Source of the DNA: Bryobacterales bacterium
GTDB taxonomy: Bacteria; Acidobacteriota; Terriglobia; Bryobacterales; Bryobacteraceae
Assembly: GCA_026129915.1 (NCBI GenBank)
Contig: JAHCHD010000004.1
Coordinates: 1-64,000, forward strand
Reading direction: 5' to 3'
Length of the DNA: 64,000 nucleotides
Part shown: positions 8,128 through 16,331 of the stretch, one piece after another
Position numbering within the stretch: position 1 is the first letter of the stretch
How the letters are laid out: the number at the start of each line of letters is the position of its first letter
Position numbers and translations under genes: made by a program
The notes under the pieces: generated by a model
Seen by the model: only the letters and a program-made list of their open reading frames with translations
The model's database searches: none
What the model was told of the DNA's origin: nothing

Positions 8128-9321
8128 TCAGGCCTCGGTGCTGCGTGTGGCCGGATTCCACCGGATCCGCCGCCCACCGCGCAGGCTTTCGAGCGACATC
8201 GTCAGTGCAATCGCCGTGTTCAGCCCCGCTTCCACCGGGGCGTTGGGCTCCTCGCGCGTGCGGCAGCAATCCAGGAAATTGCGGATGTGTGCACGCGTCG
8301 CTGGTTCGAATGAGCCCAGTTCCGTCTTCTCGCGGGAGGGGCGCTCCATCACCTGGCTGCTCTGCGGGTAGAGAGCATAACCCTCCCGCATCATGTCGAA
8401 GCGAGCTTTGTCGCCGTGGAACTGTTTGATCTGGTCTTGTGACCAGTGGTAGCGCATGGCTTTATAGCCGATGGTGAATGTGGCAAGGAAGTTCTCAGAG
8501 AACTCCAGGATCATGCTGGCCGTTTCCGGGATCTCCGCACCCTCAAGCTCCACTTGGCCGCCAGAGCAGGTTACCGCGGAAGGCGCGCCGGCGTTCAGGA
8601 ACCACTGGATGCAATCGACAATGTGCGCCGCCTGCCCGATCAGAAGGCCGCCGGAATAATCCCAGAAGTAATACCAGTTGAAGAAGCGGGTTGCGTCCGG
8701 TTCTCTTGCGGGTGCCGGACCAAGCCACTGCTTCCAGTCCAGGGCGCCGGCGAGCGGCCGGCTGCTGAGACTGGCCTGGTGGTTCATCCACTGAGAGGTG
8801 ACGAGGCGGACGTCCCCGAGGACCCCGGAATCGACGATCGACTTGCCTTCCTGGAAGAGCGGCGAACTCCTGCGCTGGGTGCCCACCTGCACGATGCGCC
8901 GGGTTTCCCGCGTGGCCGCCACCATCGCGAAGCCTTCGGGAATGGTGTGGCAAAGCGGCTTCTCGACGTAGACATCCTTGCCCGCGCGCACGGCGTCGAT
9001 CACCATTTGGGCGTGCCAGTGGTCGGGTGTGGAGACAATCACGGCGTCGATGCTGCGATCGTCGAGCAGGCGCCGATAGTCGCTGAATGCCTTAGCCCCC
9101 GTGGATGCGGCTGCGAGTCCACGCTGGAGGTTGGGCTCGTAGACGTCGCATACCGCGCTCATCTCCGCGCCCACTTCCTTGAACTGCGCGGTGAGGTAGG
9201 CGCCGCGCCCCCCGCTGCCGATCACACCCACGCGGACGCGGTCACTTGCCGGTTGGGCCTGCGCCGCTGCCGACGCAAACCCATGCATTCCCGCTATCTG
9301 AATCAATGTTCGCCTTTGCAT
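8128..9321 (-). CDS. Gfo/Idh/MocA family oxidoreductase
   Basis: 397 residues. The N-terminus MQRRTLIQIAGMHGFASAAAQAQ looks like a Tat-type leader with an Ala-rich cleavage region. Rossmann motif VGVIGSGGRGAYL, then STPDHWHAQMVIDAVRAGKDVYVEKP, the conserved segment with the catalytic-site Lys of this family. The C-terminal domain has the usual sheet with FFNWYYFWDYSGG. It shares architecture with 1541-2767, and both resemble exported acidobacterial/planctomycete dehydrogenases of sugars or inositols. The specific substrate cannot be read from sequence. Confidence 0.87.
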   Translation of the reverse strand: MQRRTLIQIAGMHGFASAAAQAQPASDRVRVGVIGSGGRGAYLTAQFKEVGAEMSAVCDVYEPNLQRGLAAASTGAKAFSDYRRLLDDRSIDAVIVSTPDHWHAQMVIDAVRAGKDVYVEKPLCHTIPEGFAMVAATRETRRIVQVGTQRRSSPLFQEGKSIVDSGVLGDVRLVTSQWMNHQASLSSRPLAGALDWKQWLGPAPAREPDATRFFNWYYFWDYSGGLLIGQAAHIVDCIQWFLNAGAPSAVTCSGGQVELEGAEIPETASMILEFSENFLATFTIGYKAMRYHWSQDQIKQFHGDKARFDMMREGYALYPQSSQVMERPSREKTELGSFEPATRAHIRNFLDCCRTREEPNAPVEAGLNTAIALTMSLESLRGGRRIRWNPATRSTEA

Positions 9322-9373
9322 GGCTGCATTCTACCGCCATGGCGGGCGTGGGTCTGGACTCGGCTAACCCGAA

Positions 9374-9949
9374 TTAAGGTGTTGCCGGAGCAGCCGGAAC
9401 ATCCACGGGTGCCGGAGCCGGCATCGTCTTCACCGCGTCCGTCATCTGGGCGAGGCCCTTTTCAAAGTCCTTGCCGATCATCGCGTCCATATCCATGAAC
9501 AGGCCGAACGCCTTCTCCATAAACCCCATTTCGCCTTTCATGGCCCAAGTGACTTCCGTGCCGCCAGCTGCGGGCTTGAAGCGGAAGTCGGTGTCGCTGA
9601 CAGAGGCGAAGGGTTCCAGGAACTCCAAATAGATGGAGATGTGCTCGTTAGGATGGCTCTCTTGGATGGTCATGCGACCCTTGCCCACATCTGAGTTCCC
9701 TTCCCAGTCATAGACGGCACCCTTGCCCGAATCTACACCGGAGTGGCTTTCTTTCATGTTGGGGTCAAGCTTCGCCCAGGGTGACCATTTCTCCCAGTGG
9801 CGGAAATCGTTCACTAAGGCAAACACCGTTTCCGGGGGTGCGGGTACGACCGCAGTTCGCTGTACCGCATACGAAGACGGACGCAACGAAACTACCACCA
9901 CAAACATGACCACAATGGCCAGGATTACAAGCAGGATCTTCTTTAGCAC
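9374..9949 (-). CDS. SRPBCC (START-like) family protein with N-terminal membrane anchor
   Basis: 191 residues from a GTG at 9949 with a strong GGAGGAGG just upstream. A single transmembrane segment (KKILLVILAIVVMFVVVVSL) is followed by a polyketide-cyclase/START-like fold: PPETVFALVNDFRHWEKWSPW near the start, IYLEFLEPFASVSDTDF strands, and a long C-terminal helix. A Pro/Ala-rich tail ends the protein. SRPBCC domains bind hydrophobic ligands. Function here is unknown; anchoring at the membrane suggests a lipid-related role (inference). Confidence 0.8.
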   Translation of the reverse strand: MLKKILLVILAIVVMFVVVVSLRPSSYAVQRTAVVPAPPETVFALVNDFRHWEKWSPWAKLDPNMKESHSGVDSGKGAVYDWEGNSDVGKGRMTIQESHPNEHISIYLEFLEPFASVSDTDFRFKPAAGGTEVTWAMKGEMGFMEKAFGLFMDMDAMIGKDFEKGLAQMTDAVKTMPAPAPVDVPAAPATP

Positions 9950-10063
9950 GGATACCTCCTCCGCGAAAAGATTACCATTTTGTACTCCATTTTGATCCCC
10001 AAAACTTCGCAGTAACCCTCGCTAGATTGCAAACCTTTCGCCATTCCCGCGTACCCTGGATGC

Positions 10064-10588
10064 ATGAGCACACCCGGCATTCCGCGCATCGTGCTGGCGG
10101 TGGGGTTGCCCGCGAGCGGCAAGTCCACCTGGTTCGCCCAGCTTAGGGTGCAACCGCTATCGTCCGACGCCATGCGCGCGATGCTCTTTGACAGCGAAGA
10201 AGATCAGACGAATCACCGCGTGGTGTTCGCCACGCTTCGCTGGATGCTGCGCAAGCGGTTGGAACTGCGGCGGCCTGCTACGTATCTGGACGCCACGCAC
10301 CTCACCCGTTGGGAGCGCAGCCCCTACCTTCATCTCGCGAACCTAGTGGAGTGTGAAGTGGAAGCGCTCTGGTTCGACGAACCCTTTGAGGTGTGTCTGC
10401 AGCGGAACGCGGCACGGGAAAGAGTGGTTCCAGAATCAGCCATGCGGCGAATGCGTGACCGCTTCGAGCCGCCCTTGTTGGCTGAAGGCTTTTCACGCAT
10501 CACGATCGTCCGCGATGGACGAGTCGTCCGTGTGGTACCAGAATCGCTGCACGCCCAGCCAGAGAGCCAGGGGCGCCAGCAGGCTTAG
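10064..10588 (+). CDS. P-loop kinase/ATPase (polynucleotide-kinase-like, AAA_33 type)
   Basis: 174 residues. Walker A is GLPASGKST at about residues 14-22. LSSDAMR follows, as in the kinase family that includes polynucleotide kinase and Zeta-like phosphotransferases, then a YLDATHLTRWERSP segment and an RNAARERVVPESAMRRMRDRFE lid with several Arg residues. These features suggest a small-molecule or nucleic-acid 5'-kinase; the acceptor is unknown. The last 96 bases run into the 3' end of the oppositely oriented MFS gene, encoding a tail after the conserved core. Confidence 0.75.
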   Translation: MSTPGIPRIVLAVGLPASGKSTWFAQLRVQPLSSDAMRAMLFDSEEDQTNHRVVFATLRWMLRKRLELRRPATYLDATHLTRWERSPYLHLANLVECEVEALWFDEPFEVCLQRNAARERVVPESAMRRMRDRFEPPLLAEGFSRITIVRDGRVVRVVPESLHAQPESQGRQQA

Positions 10589-11809
10589 GGCCATCGTGAG
10601 GGCTGCGCGTTGCGGTGACATGCCCAAATCAATAGCGGTGCTCGCCCCATAGCTGGCTGCGGAAACCATCACGAAGTGAACTGCGTATTCGGCAGCGAAC
10701 ACCCGACCGCGGAACCGGTTCTCTGTCAGCAGCATCAGCAGGGTGGTTGAGAATACCCAGATGATGGAGCCGCCAGCGTGAGCCAGCACGATGCACAATC
10801 CGGCTGCCGTCGCGTTTGGGGCCACAGAGAGCAGGGAGTAGCCAAGTACCGTCATGCCGAATCCGACGGATATGCCCCTGCGCATGCGGGAACGACGATC
10901 ACCCGCCCACGCGGCTCCAATGAGAGGACCCAGCAGGGCACCCACTCCGCGCCAAGCCATCAGGATGCTCATCCCCAGCATTCCCGCCCGGCTTGAGTCC
11001 TGTAGAATCTGGGACATTGGAAAGATGCGCTCGCCGAAGATCGGCAGCAACACGTTGTGCGCGCCCATCAAGCCAAGGCCCCCCTTCAGGCAAAGCACGG
11101 AGAGGCGCCGCGGGTCGCCTTTCACATACCGGATTCCATCCAAAGTGGGGGTGAAGTCCACGAGCTCGCGCACGCGGAAGCGTGGCGTGTTCTGGATGTG
11201 CTCCTCATGAAACTCCATCCGACTGATGAACCACGCCGAAAGCAGGAAGGTACCCGCATTGATCATAAACGCGGTGGGACGTCCGAACAGCACAGCCACG
11301 AGGCCGCCAAGCGTCGCACCGACCGCCAGATTGAAGCTCCAAGTGGCAGCCGATAGCGCATTCCCTGTGATCAAGTGTTTCCGCGAAAGAATCGTGGGTA
11401 CCACCGCAGAGCGTCCGGGTTCAAACAGGCCCCAGGCCATGGTTTCAAGCGGCAGCAAAATGTAGATGATCCAGACCATATCCGCTGAGCGGATCAGCAG
11501 CATTGCCAGCACGACAAACACACGGACGATGTCAGCGAAGATCATTAGCTTCTTGCGGCTCAGGCGGTCGTTCAGTGCGCCAGCAGCGGGCGCGATCAAC
11601 ACCTGGGGAAGCACCTGAAGTACGATGGCGATGCCGATAGACTTGGCGTTGCCGGTAAGGTCGAGCAGTAGGCTGTAGAGAGCGACTGCGTAGAACCAGT
11701 CCCCCAGCTCGCTAACAATCTGGGCAAGCCACAGCAAGCGGAAGTTGCGATTCTCGCGGAGGAGGGTGACGTACTGCGTAATCCGCGCGGATAGGGGGTT
11801 AGGATCCAT
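10493..11809 (-). CDS. MFS transporter
   Basis: 438 residues from the ATG at 11809 (MDPNPLSARITQ); a longer frame to 11860 lies wholly within trpS. About twelve hydrophobic segments are visible, with the MFS loop 2-3 motif DRLSRKK after helix 2 and a FEPGRSAVVPTIL stretch typical of the enterobactin-exporter-like/DHA3 branch. It likely exports a small molecule by proton antiport. The start overlaps the trpS stop by 11 bases on the same strand, so it may be translationally coupled to trpS. The 3' end overlaps the P-loop kinase gene by 96 bases. Confidence 0.87.
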   Translation of the reverse strand: MDPNPLSARITQYVTLLRENRNFRLLWLAQIVSELGDWFYAVALYSLLLDLTGNAKSIGIAIVLQVLPQVLIAPAAGALNDRLSRKKLMIFADIVRVFVVLAMLLIRSADMVWIIYILLPLETMAWGLFEPGRSAVVPTILSRKHLITGNALSAATWSFNLAVGATLGGLVAVLFGRPTAFMINAGTFLLSAWFISRMEFHEEHIQNTPRFRVRELVDFTPTLDGIRYVKGDPRRLSVLCLKGGLGLMGAHNVLLPIFGERIFPMSQILQDSSRAGMLGMSILMAWRGVGALLGPLIGAAWAGDRRSRMRRGISVGFGMTVLGYSLLSVAPNATAAGLCIVLAHAGGSIIWVFSTTLLMLLTENRFRGRVFAAEYAVHFVMVSAASYGASTAIDLGMSPQRAALTMALSLLAPLALWLGVQRFWYHTDDSSIADDRDA

Positions 11810-12791
11810 GCCGGTAGAGGCCCATACGCTCCTTGGCAAGCTGCACGGTTTGCTCGGCAATGGGTCTCACGCGATCTGCTCCTTCGTCCAGGAGCCGGTC
11901 CAGATAGGCCGGATCCGCCGTAATCTCCCGGTACCTGGCCTGGATCGGCTCCAGGCCGGCCACTACCGCTTCAGCCACGCGCTTCTTCAAATCACCGTAT
12001 CGCATTCCCTCAAACTCCGCGCGAACTGTCTCGGTTGTGCATTCGGTGAAGGCCTGGTAAACAGACAGCAAGTTGGCGACGCCATCACCGAGGTTGCTGA
12101 AGTCGACAGCAGGGTTGGAGTCAGTGGTGGCACGCATGATCTTCTTGTGGGCCGCCTTGAGGTCGTCGAGTAGCCACACGGCGTGTCCGGCGCCTTCCGC
12201 TGACTTCGACATCTTTTTCGTTGGGTCGTCGAGTCCCATGACGCGTGCGCCTACAGCTGGCAAGCTGGTGGCGGGCATTACAAAGGTTTCGCCATAGAGC
12301 GAATTGAAGCGCTGCACGAGGTCGCGAGTAAGCTCCAAATGCTGGCTCTGGTCCTCACCTACGGGCACAACAGCGGCTTGGTAAAGCAGGATGTCCGCGG
12401 CCATCAGCACCGGGTACTGCAGCAATCCGGACCCTATCGCCTCACGGTTCTCGGTCTTGGCCTTAAACTGGGTCATGCGCTGCAGCCAGCCTATCTGCGT
12501 TACGCAGGTGAGCATCCAACTGAGCTCGGCATGGCCGCTGACTGCGGACTGCACGAAAATTGCCGATTGTGCGGGGTCAATGCCAGCGGCTACGTACAGC
12601 GCGGCGACCTCCCGAATGCGGCGACGCAGTTCCGTGGGATCCTGGTATTCCGTGATCGCGTGCAGATCTACGATACAAAAGATGCTTTCGTAGTCGGCCT
12701 GAATGCGAACCCAGTTCCGCAGGGCGCCAAGGTAGTTGCCTATGTGCAGGTTGCCAGTGGGCTGCATCCCGGAGAAGACACGTGGTTTCAT
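11799..12791 (-). CDS. trpS: Tryptophanyl-tRNA synthetase
   Basis: 330 residues from the ATG at 12791 (MKPRVFSGMQPTGNLHIG), which matches the family start; a 10-residue longer form from 12821 is possible, and neither start has a clear Shine-Dalgarno. The class I signatures are the HIGH-like HIGN at residues 16-19 and KKMSKS before AEGAGHAVWLLDD. Length matches the bacterial TrpS family. The enzyme charges tRNA-Trp in the cytoplasm. It is divergent from the RNA methyltransferase at 12873, and the MFS gene overlaps its stop. Confidence 0.95.
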   Translation of the reverse strand: MKPRVFSGMQPTGNLHIGNYLGALRNWVRIQADYESIFCIVDLHAITEYQDPTELRRRIREVAALYVAAGIDPAQSAIFVQSAVSGHAELSWMLTCVTQIGWLQRMTQFKAKTENREAIGSGLLQYPVLMAADILLYQAAVVPVGEDQSQHLELTRDLVQRFNSLYGETFVMPATSLPAVGARVMGLDDPTKKMSKSAEGAGHAVWLLDDLKAAHKKIMRATTDSNPAVDFSNLGDGVANLLSVYQAFTECTTETVRAEFEGMRYGDLKKRVAEAVVAGLEPIQARYREITADPAYLDRLLDEGADRVRPIAEQTVQLAKERMGLYRHGS

Positions 12792-12872
12792 CGAAGTAAG
12801 AGAAGGAAGTGAACTTCCCATGTTAGGGGAAGCGCAGCGCTGAAACCAAGTGCGGCGGCAGATGGTAATGGC

Positions 12873-14120
12873 ATGAACGAAAACACACCGGCCCCGGAGG
12901 CCACGCCCGCGTCCAGCCTGGAGGGCCGCGTCGAGAAGTTAGTGTACGGCGGAAACGGGTTGATCCGTCACGAGGGCAAGACGGTGATGGTTTCGCTGGT
13001 TGCCCCTGGCGAGCGGGTGAGATTCCGTCTCGAGAAGGACCATACTCAATGGGCGGAGGGTGCTCTGCTGGCGGTGGAAGAGCCCTCTCCAGACCGGGTG
13101 GAGGCTCCTTGCCCTGTATTTTCCAAGTGTGGCGGTTGTCAGTATCAGCACTTGGCCTATGAGTTTCAACTGCAGCAGAAGCGGGAGATTCTCCTGGAGA
13201 CCCTCACGCGCGTAGGCAAACTGAGCGGGTTGCCAGAGGTGGATCTGTTGCACGGAGAACCATGGGCCTATCGCAACCGTGTGCAAGTACACCTGGACGG
13301 CACGCGGATCGGTTTCCGGCTTCAGGCTAGCCGCCGGCTTGTGCCGATTGAGGAATGTCCGATCGCCTCCCCCGCCCTGAATGCTGCTATCCGTGCCCTT
13401 CGGCATATGGCGCGCGAACCACGATTTCCACGCTTTGTGGAGAGTGTGGAGCTATTCACCAATGAACAAGAGACCCTGCTGAGTGTGCTGGCCACCAAAG
13501 GAGGGCAGCGCCACGTGGCTAAGTGGTTCATCGAATGGTGCGCCGAACGCATCCCTGGAGCCGGGCAGAGCACGCTGGTCTACCCTGCCGCCGGATGCCG
13601 CTTTCAAGTGGGCCATCGGAGTTTCTTCCAAACCAACCGCTTTCTGGTGGATGGGCTGGTGGAAAGGGTACTGCGATCCGCCACCGGTGATGCGGCGTTG
13701 GACCTCTACAGCGGCGTTGGACTGTTCGCGGTGCCGTTGGCGAAACGTGGTGTGCGAGTCGTTGCTGTAGAATCCTCGGCGAGTGCTGTGCGGGACTTGG
13801 AAGCCAATGCGGCCAATCATGGAGCACGCGTGGATGCTGTCCGGGCCAGCGTGGATAGCCACCTCGCAGCGGCAAAAGTCATTCCAGCGCATGTGGTGGC
13901 GGATCCACCCCGGGCCGGCCTCGGAAAATCTGTGGTCCGCGATCTGCTGAGGCTGCGTCCTCAGCGGCTTACGATTGTGAGTTGCGACCCAGCAACCCTC
14001 GCTCGCGACTTGAGCGCGCTAACAGCGGGGGGCTACCACGTAGCGGCCATGACACTGGTGGATCTTTTTCCCCAGACGGCACATATCGAGACGGTATGCG
14101 ATCTGGTTCTACACAAGTAG
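12873..14120 (+). CDS. TrmA/RumA-family 5-methyluridine RNA methyltransferase
   Basis: 415 residues. An N-terminal TRAM domain (EGRVEKLVYGGNGLIRHEGKT) is followed by a [4Fe-4S] motif, Cys80-x5-Cys86-x2-Cys89 (CPVFSKCGGC), with a further Cys in EECPIAS. The Rossmann methyltransferase domain has DLYSGVGLFAVPLA for SAM, ADPPRAGLG, and the catalytic Cys371 in VSCDPATLARDL; FPQTAHIETV closes it. These are the marks of RlmD/RlmC-type enzymes that methylate U1939 or U747 of 23S rRNA. Which uridine is modified cannot be decided from sequence alone. Confidence 0.9.
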   Translation: MNENTPAPEATPASSLEGRVEKLVYGGNGLIRHEGKTVMVSLVAPGERVRFRLEKDHTQWAEGALLAVEEPSPDRVEAPCPVFSKCGGCQYQHLAYEFQLQQKREILLETLTRVGKLSGLPEVDLLHGEPWAYRNRVQVHLDGTRIGFRLQASRRLVPIEECPIASPALNAAIRALRHMAREPRFPRFVESVELFTNEQETLLSVLATKGGQRHVAKWFIEWCAERIPGAGQSTLVYPAAGCRFQVGHRSFFQTNRFLVDGLVERVLRSATGDAALDLYSGVGLFAVPLAKRGVRVVAVESSASAVRDLEANAANHGARVDAVRASVDSHLAAAKVIPAHVVADPPRAGLGKSVVRDLLRLRPQRLTIVSCDPATLARDLSALTAGGYHVAAMTLVDLFPQTAHIETVCDLVLHK

Positions 14121-14138
14121 TTACACAGCGTGAATGAA

Positions 14139-14552
14139 CTAGTGTGCGTGACCGCCACCTGCAGGTTCAGTCGTCGGAACTTCACCCTGGCCAGTTACTT
14201 CTACTGCTTCTATCCACATCGTGTTGTTTTCCATCACCAGGGTAGCCTTGATCTTTGTACCGGGCTTGAGTTTTTCAAGGTCAGCAGCCGTTGGGATGGA
14301 AAAGCCCATGCGCATGGCGCCCATTAAGTCAGGGATTTCTTCATGGTCGATGATCGCCTCCTTGGCTTCCTCATTCGCGGAAACTACGATTCCCCGGATC
14401 TCGTGACGCGAGGAGCTGAGGCCGGATGGGGCTTCTGTGCTTTCGCTCGCCGTGGGTCCGCAGGCGGTAAGCCCAATCATCAAGCAAAGCAGAAGCGGCA
14501 TGAGGAGGCGCCGCCCATCTTGGGTGGAGGGGAAATAGGTGCTATTGTTCAT
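14139..14552 (-). CDS. CusF-like copper-binding lipoprotein
   Basis: 137 residues from the ATG at 14552; an upstream in-frame start at 14600 lies inside the cupin gene. A signal with lipobox LTAC is followed by a Ser-rich linker and a small beta-barrel similar to the CusF/YdeI copper-binding fold (RGIVVSANEEAKEAIIDHEEI, MGFSIP, LKPGTKIKATLV). MGAMRMGF supplies Met and IDHEEI a His in the places where CusF uses His and Met for Cu(I). The tail ends GGGHAH, adding two His. It probably binds copper in the periplasm. Its start overlaps the cupin stop by 11 bases, so the two form an operon. Confidence 0.75.
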   Translation of the reverse strand: MNNSTYFPSTQDGRRLLMPLLLCLMIGLTACGPTASESTEAPSGLSSSRHEIRGIVVSANEEAKEAIIDHEEIPDLMGAMRMGFSIPTAADLEKLKPGTKIKATLVMENNTMWIEAVEVTGQGEVPTTEPAGGGHAH

Positions 14553-14907
14553 CACGATGTACCGTTTCTGGAGCGAAGGCAGGTATGCAGATGGCGACAT
14601 ACTCGGCGCCGCCGGCGTCCGGTGTGCTGTAGCGGATCCACTCCCCTTTAGTAGTTACAACCGCCTGGCCAGCATGCACTTCCATCAGACCACCTAGATG
14701 CTCCACTCGAAGCGTGCCTTTCAAGACCACTGTGATTTCATCGAAATCCGGGCGCTGCCCTGGTTCTGTCCAGCCGCCGGGGCTCTGCATCCGTGCGACG
14801 CTGACGTCGGCATGGCCAGAGTTGACGCGGCCCACATATTCTTCAATGATCTTCGGTTTCGTTCCGACGGCTGGAACCACGGTGGGGGCTTCGATTTTGC
14901 GAGGCAC
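14542..14907 (-). CDS. Cupin-domain protein
   Basis: 121 residues. A single small beta-barrel: PGQRPDFDEITVVLKGTLRVE is cupin motif 1, although its usual His-x-His is reduced (PDFDE), and HAGQAVVTTKGEWIRYSTP corresponds to motif 2. Such reduced cupins occur among ethanolamine-utilisation EutQ-like and sensor cupins and may lack enzymatic activity. It lies directly upstream of, and overlaps, the CusF-like lipoprotein gene. A joint metal-related role is possible but unproven. Confidence 0.75.
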   Translation of the reverse strand: MPRKIEAPTVVPAVGTKPKIIEEYVGRVNSGHADVSVARMQSPGGWTEPGQRPDFDEITVVLKGTLRVEHLGGLMEVHAGQAVVTTKGEWIRYSTPDAGGAEYVAICIPAFAPETVHRDEQ

Positions 14908-14981
14908 GGGTTAGTCCTTCCAGTATCTGTCTAAGGGATGCCGCTGAATCCCTAAGGGTGGCGACGGATTCAAGTACAAGT

Positions 14982-15854
14982 ATGCACAATGTTCTGGTAC
15001 TCGGTTGTGGGTTTACTGGCGAACGAGTGGCCCGAAGACTGATCGCTTGCGGGATGAGGGTGACCGCAACGACCCGAGAGGTGACGAGACTAGGTGCGCT
15101 ACTGGCAGATGGCGCCACCGTAGTGGAGTTTGCCGTGAACCCGAGCGTCCCTGGGCAAATTCCAACTACTCTCGTAGATAAATGGGACGTGATCATCTAC
15201 TCAATCCCCACCCTGCGGACGGACGCTGGTATGGTGGAACCTGCTCCAGAACTCTTGAGGACGCTAGGTGCCACCTCCAAACGGTGTATTTATCTCTCGA
15301 CGACAGGCGTTTACGGGCGGCAAGAGGTAGTCGACGCGTCTACCGTGCCAAGTCCTGAAACGCCGCGAGAACGCCTGCGGATAGCGGCAGAAGCTGCTGT
15401 TATTGAGAACTTTGGCAATGCACTGGTCTTGCGCCCAGCCGCCATCTACGGCCCTGGACGCGGCGTACACGCATCCCTAAGAGCAGGACGCTATCGCTTG
15501 ACGGGGAATGGAACTAACTACATAAGTCGTATTCATGTAGATGATTTGGCAGCCCATGTGGTAGCTGCATGCCAGACCGAGCTGACTGGTGCTTGGCCGG
15601 TTGCGGATGAGCACCCTTGCACGCAGCGTGAAATGGCCGAGTACTGTGCGAAGCTGCTTGGACTACCCGTTCCGCCATCGATAGTGCCAGGAGAGACGTC
15701 CGAGACCCTTCGCGCAAATCGGCGAGTAGATGGAAGTGCGGTTCGCGAGGCGTTGGGGATTGCCCTTCAATACCCCAGCTACCGAGAAGGCGTTCCCGCG
15801 GCGATCACTGCGGAAACCCAAGCCAATGATCAGCAGAGAAAACTACGTTCGTAG
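14982..15854 (+). CDS. NAD(P)-binding SDR-family protein (YeeZ-like)
   Basis: 290 residues from the ATG at 14982 (MHNVLVLGCGFTGERVARRL); a start at 14958 would add 8 residues. The Rossmann motif is GCGFTGERVA. CIYLSTTGVYGRQ holds the Ser/Tyr region where extended SDRs have STxxVYG, and RPAAIYGPGRG is typical of YeeZ/atypical SDRs. The normal YxxxK motif is missing, so catalysis is uncertain. Its 3' end overlaps ispF on the other strand by 12 bases. Confidence 0.82.
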   Translation: MHNVLVLGCGFTGERVARRLIACGMRVTATTREVTRLGALLADGATVVEFAVNPSVPGQIPTTLVDKWDVIIYSIPTLRTDAGMVEPAPELLRTLGATSKRCIYLSTTGVYGRQEVVDASTVPSPETPRERLRIAAEAAVIENFGNALVLRPAAIYGPGRGVHASLRAGRYRLTGNGTNYISRIHVDDLAAHVVAACQTELTGAWPVADEHPCTQREMAEYCAKLLGLPVPPSIVPGETSETLRANRRVDGSAVREALGIALQYPSYREGVPAAITAETQANDQQRKLRS

Positions 15855-16331
15855 AAGAAGAACTACCGCCTGCGCTTCCGCGGAACGGCGCTCGCCCACG
15901 GGGCCCACTTGCTCGGCGGTCTTAAACTTCACGGACAAGAAATCGGCAGGAATTCCCAGGATCCCGGCTAAGTTAGCGCGGATCGCGGTGCGGAAGTCCT
16001 TCAGCCTGGGGCGTTGAAGAATTACGGTGGTATCGACGTTGGCAATCTGGTAGCCCTGCCCCTGAACGAGCGAGAGCGCATGGTGGAGAAAACGGTCGCT
16101 GGCAGCGCCCTTCCAGGCAGGGTCAGTATCCGGGAAATGCATCCCGATGTCCCCTAAGGCAAGCGCGCCAAGGAGCGCGTCGGTAATGGCGTGCAGAAGG
16201 ATATCCGCATCAGAATGGCCATCCAGCCCGAGGTCAGAGGGTACAGTCACCCCGCCAAGAATGAGGGGGCGGCCTTCCGCAAGGCGGTGAGTATCCCAGC
16301 CTTGGCCGATGCGAAGCGCAGGGCCACTCAA
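15843..16331 (-). CDS. ispF: 2-C-methyl-D-erythritol 2,4-cyclodiphosphate synthase IspF
   Basis: 162 residues if translation starts at the TTG at 16331, which shares bases with the ispD stop (TTGA). No ATG or GTG is better placed: the conserved GQGWDTHRL motif begins ten residues later, and the open frame upstream to 16427 lies inside ispD. The metal ligands Asp and His (DTH) and His in GHSDADILLHA are present, as are DIGMHFPDTDP and FKTAEQVGPVG. The enzyme makes the cyclic diphosphate of the non-mevalonate isoprenoid pathway. The length fits IspF. It is coupled to ispD. Confidence 0.92.
   Translation of the reverse strand: MSGPALRIGQGWDTHRLAEGRPLILGGVTVPSDLGLDGHSDADILLHAITDALLGALALGDIGMHFPDTDPAWKGAASDRFLHHALSLVQGQGYQIANVDTTVILQRPRLKDFRTAIRANLAGILGIPADFLSVKFKTAEQVGPVGERRSAEAQAVVLLLRT

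Noticed and set aside
8295-8320. tRNA-like GGTTCGAAT segment
   Set aside because: It lies inside the oxidoreductase gene and no cloverleaf can be drawn around it.
8446-9498. A 350-codon plus-strand open frame
   Set aside because: Antisense to the second oxidoreductase; composition of a GC-rich shadow frame.
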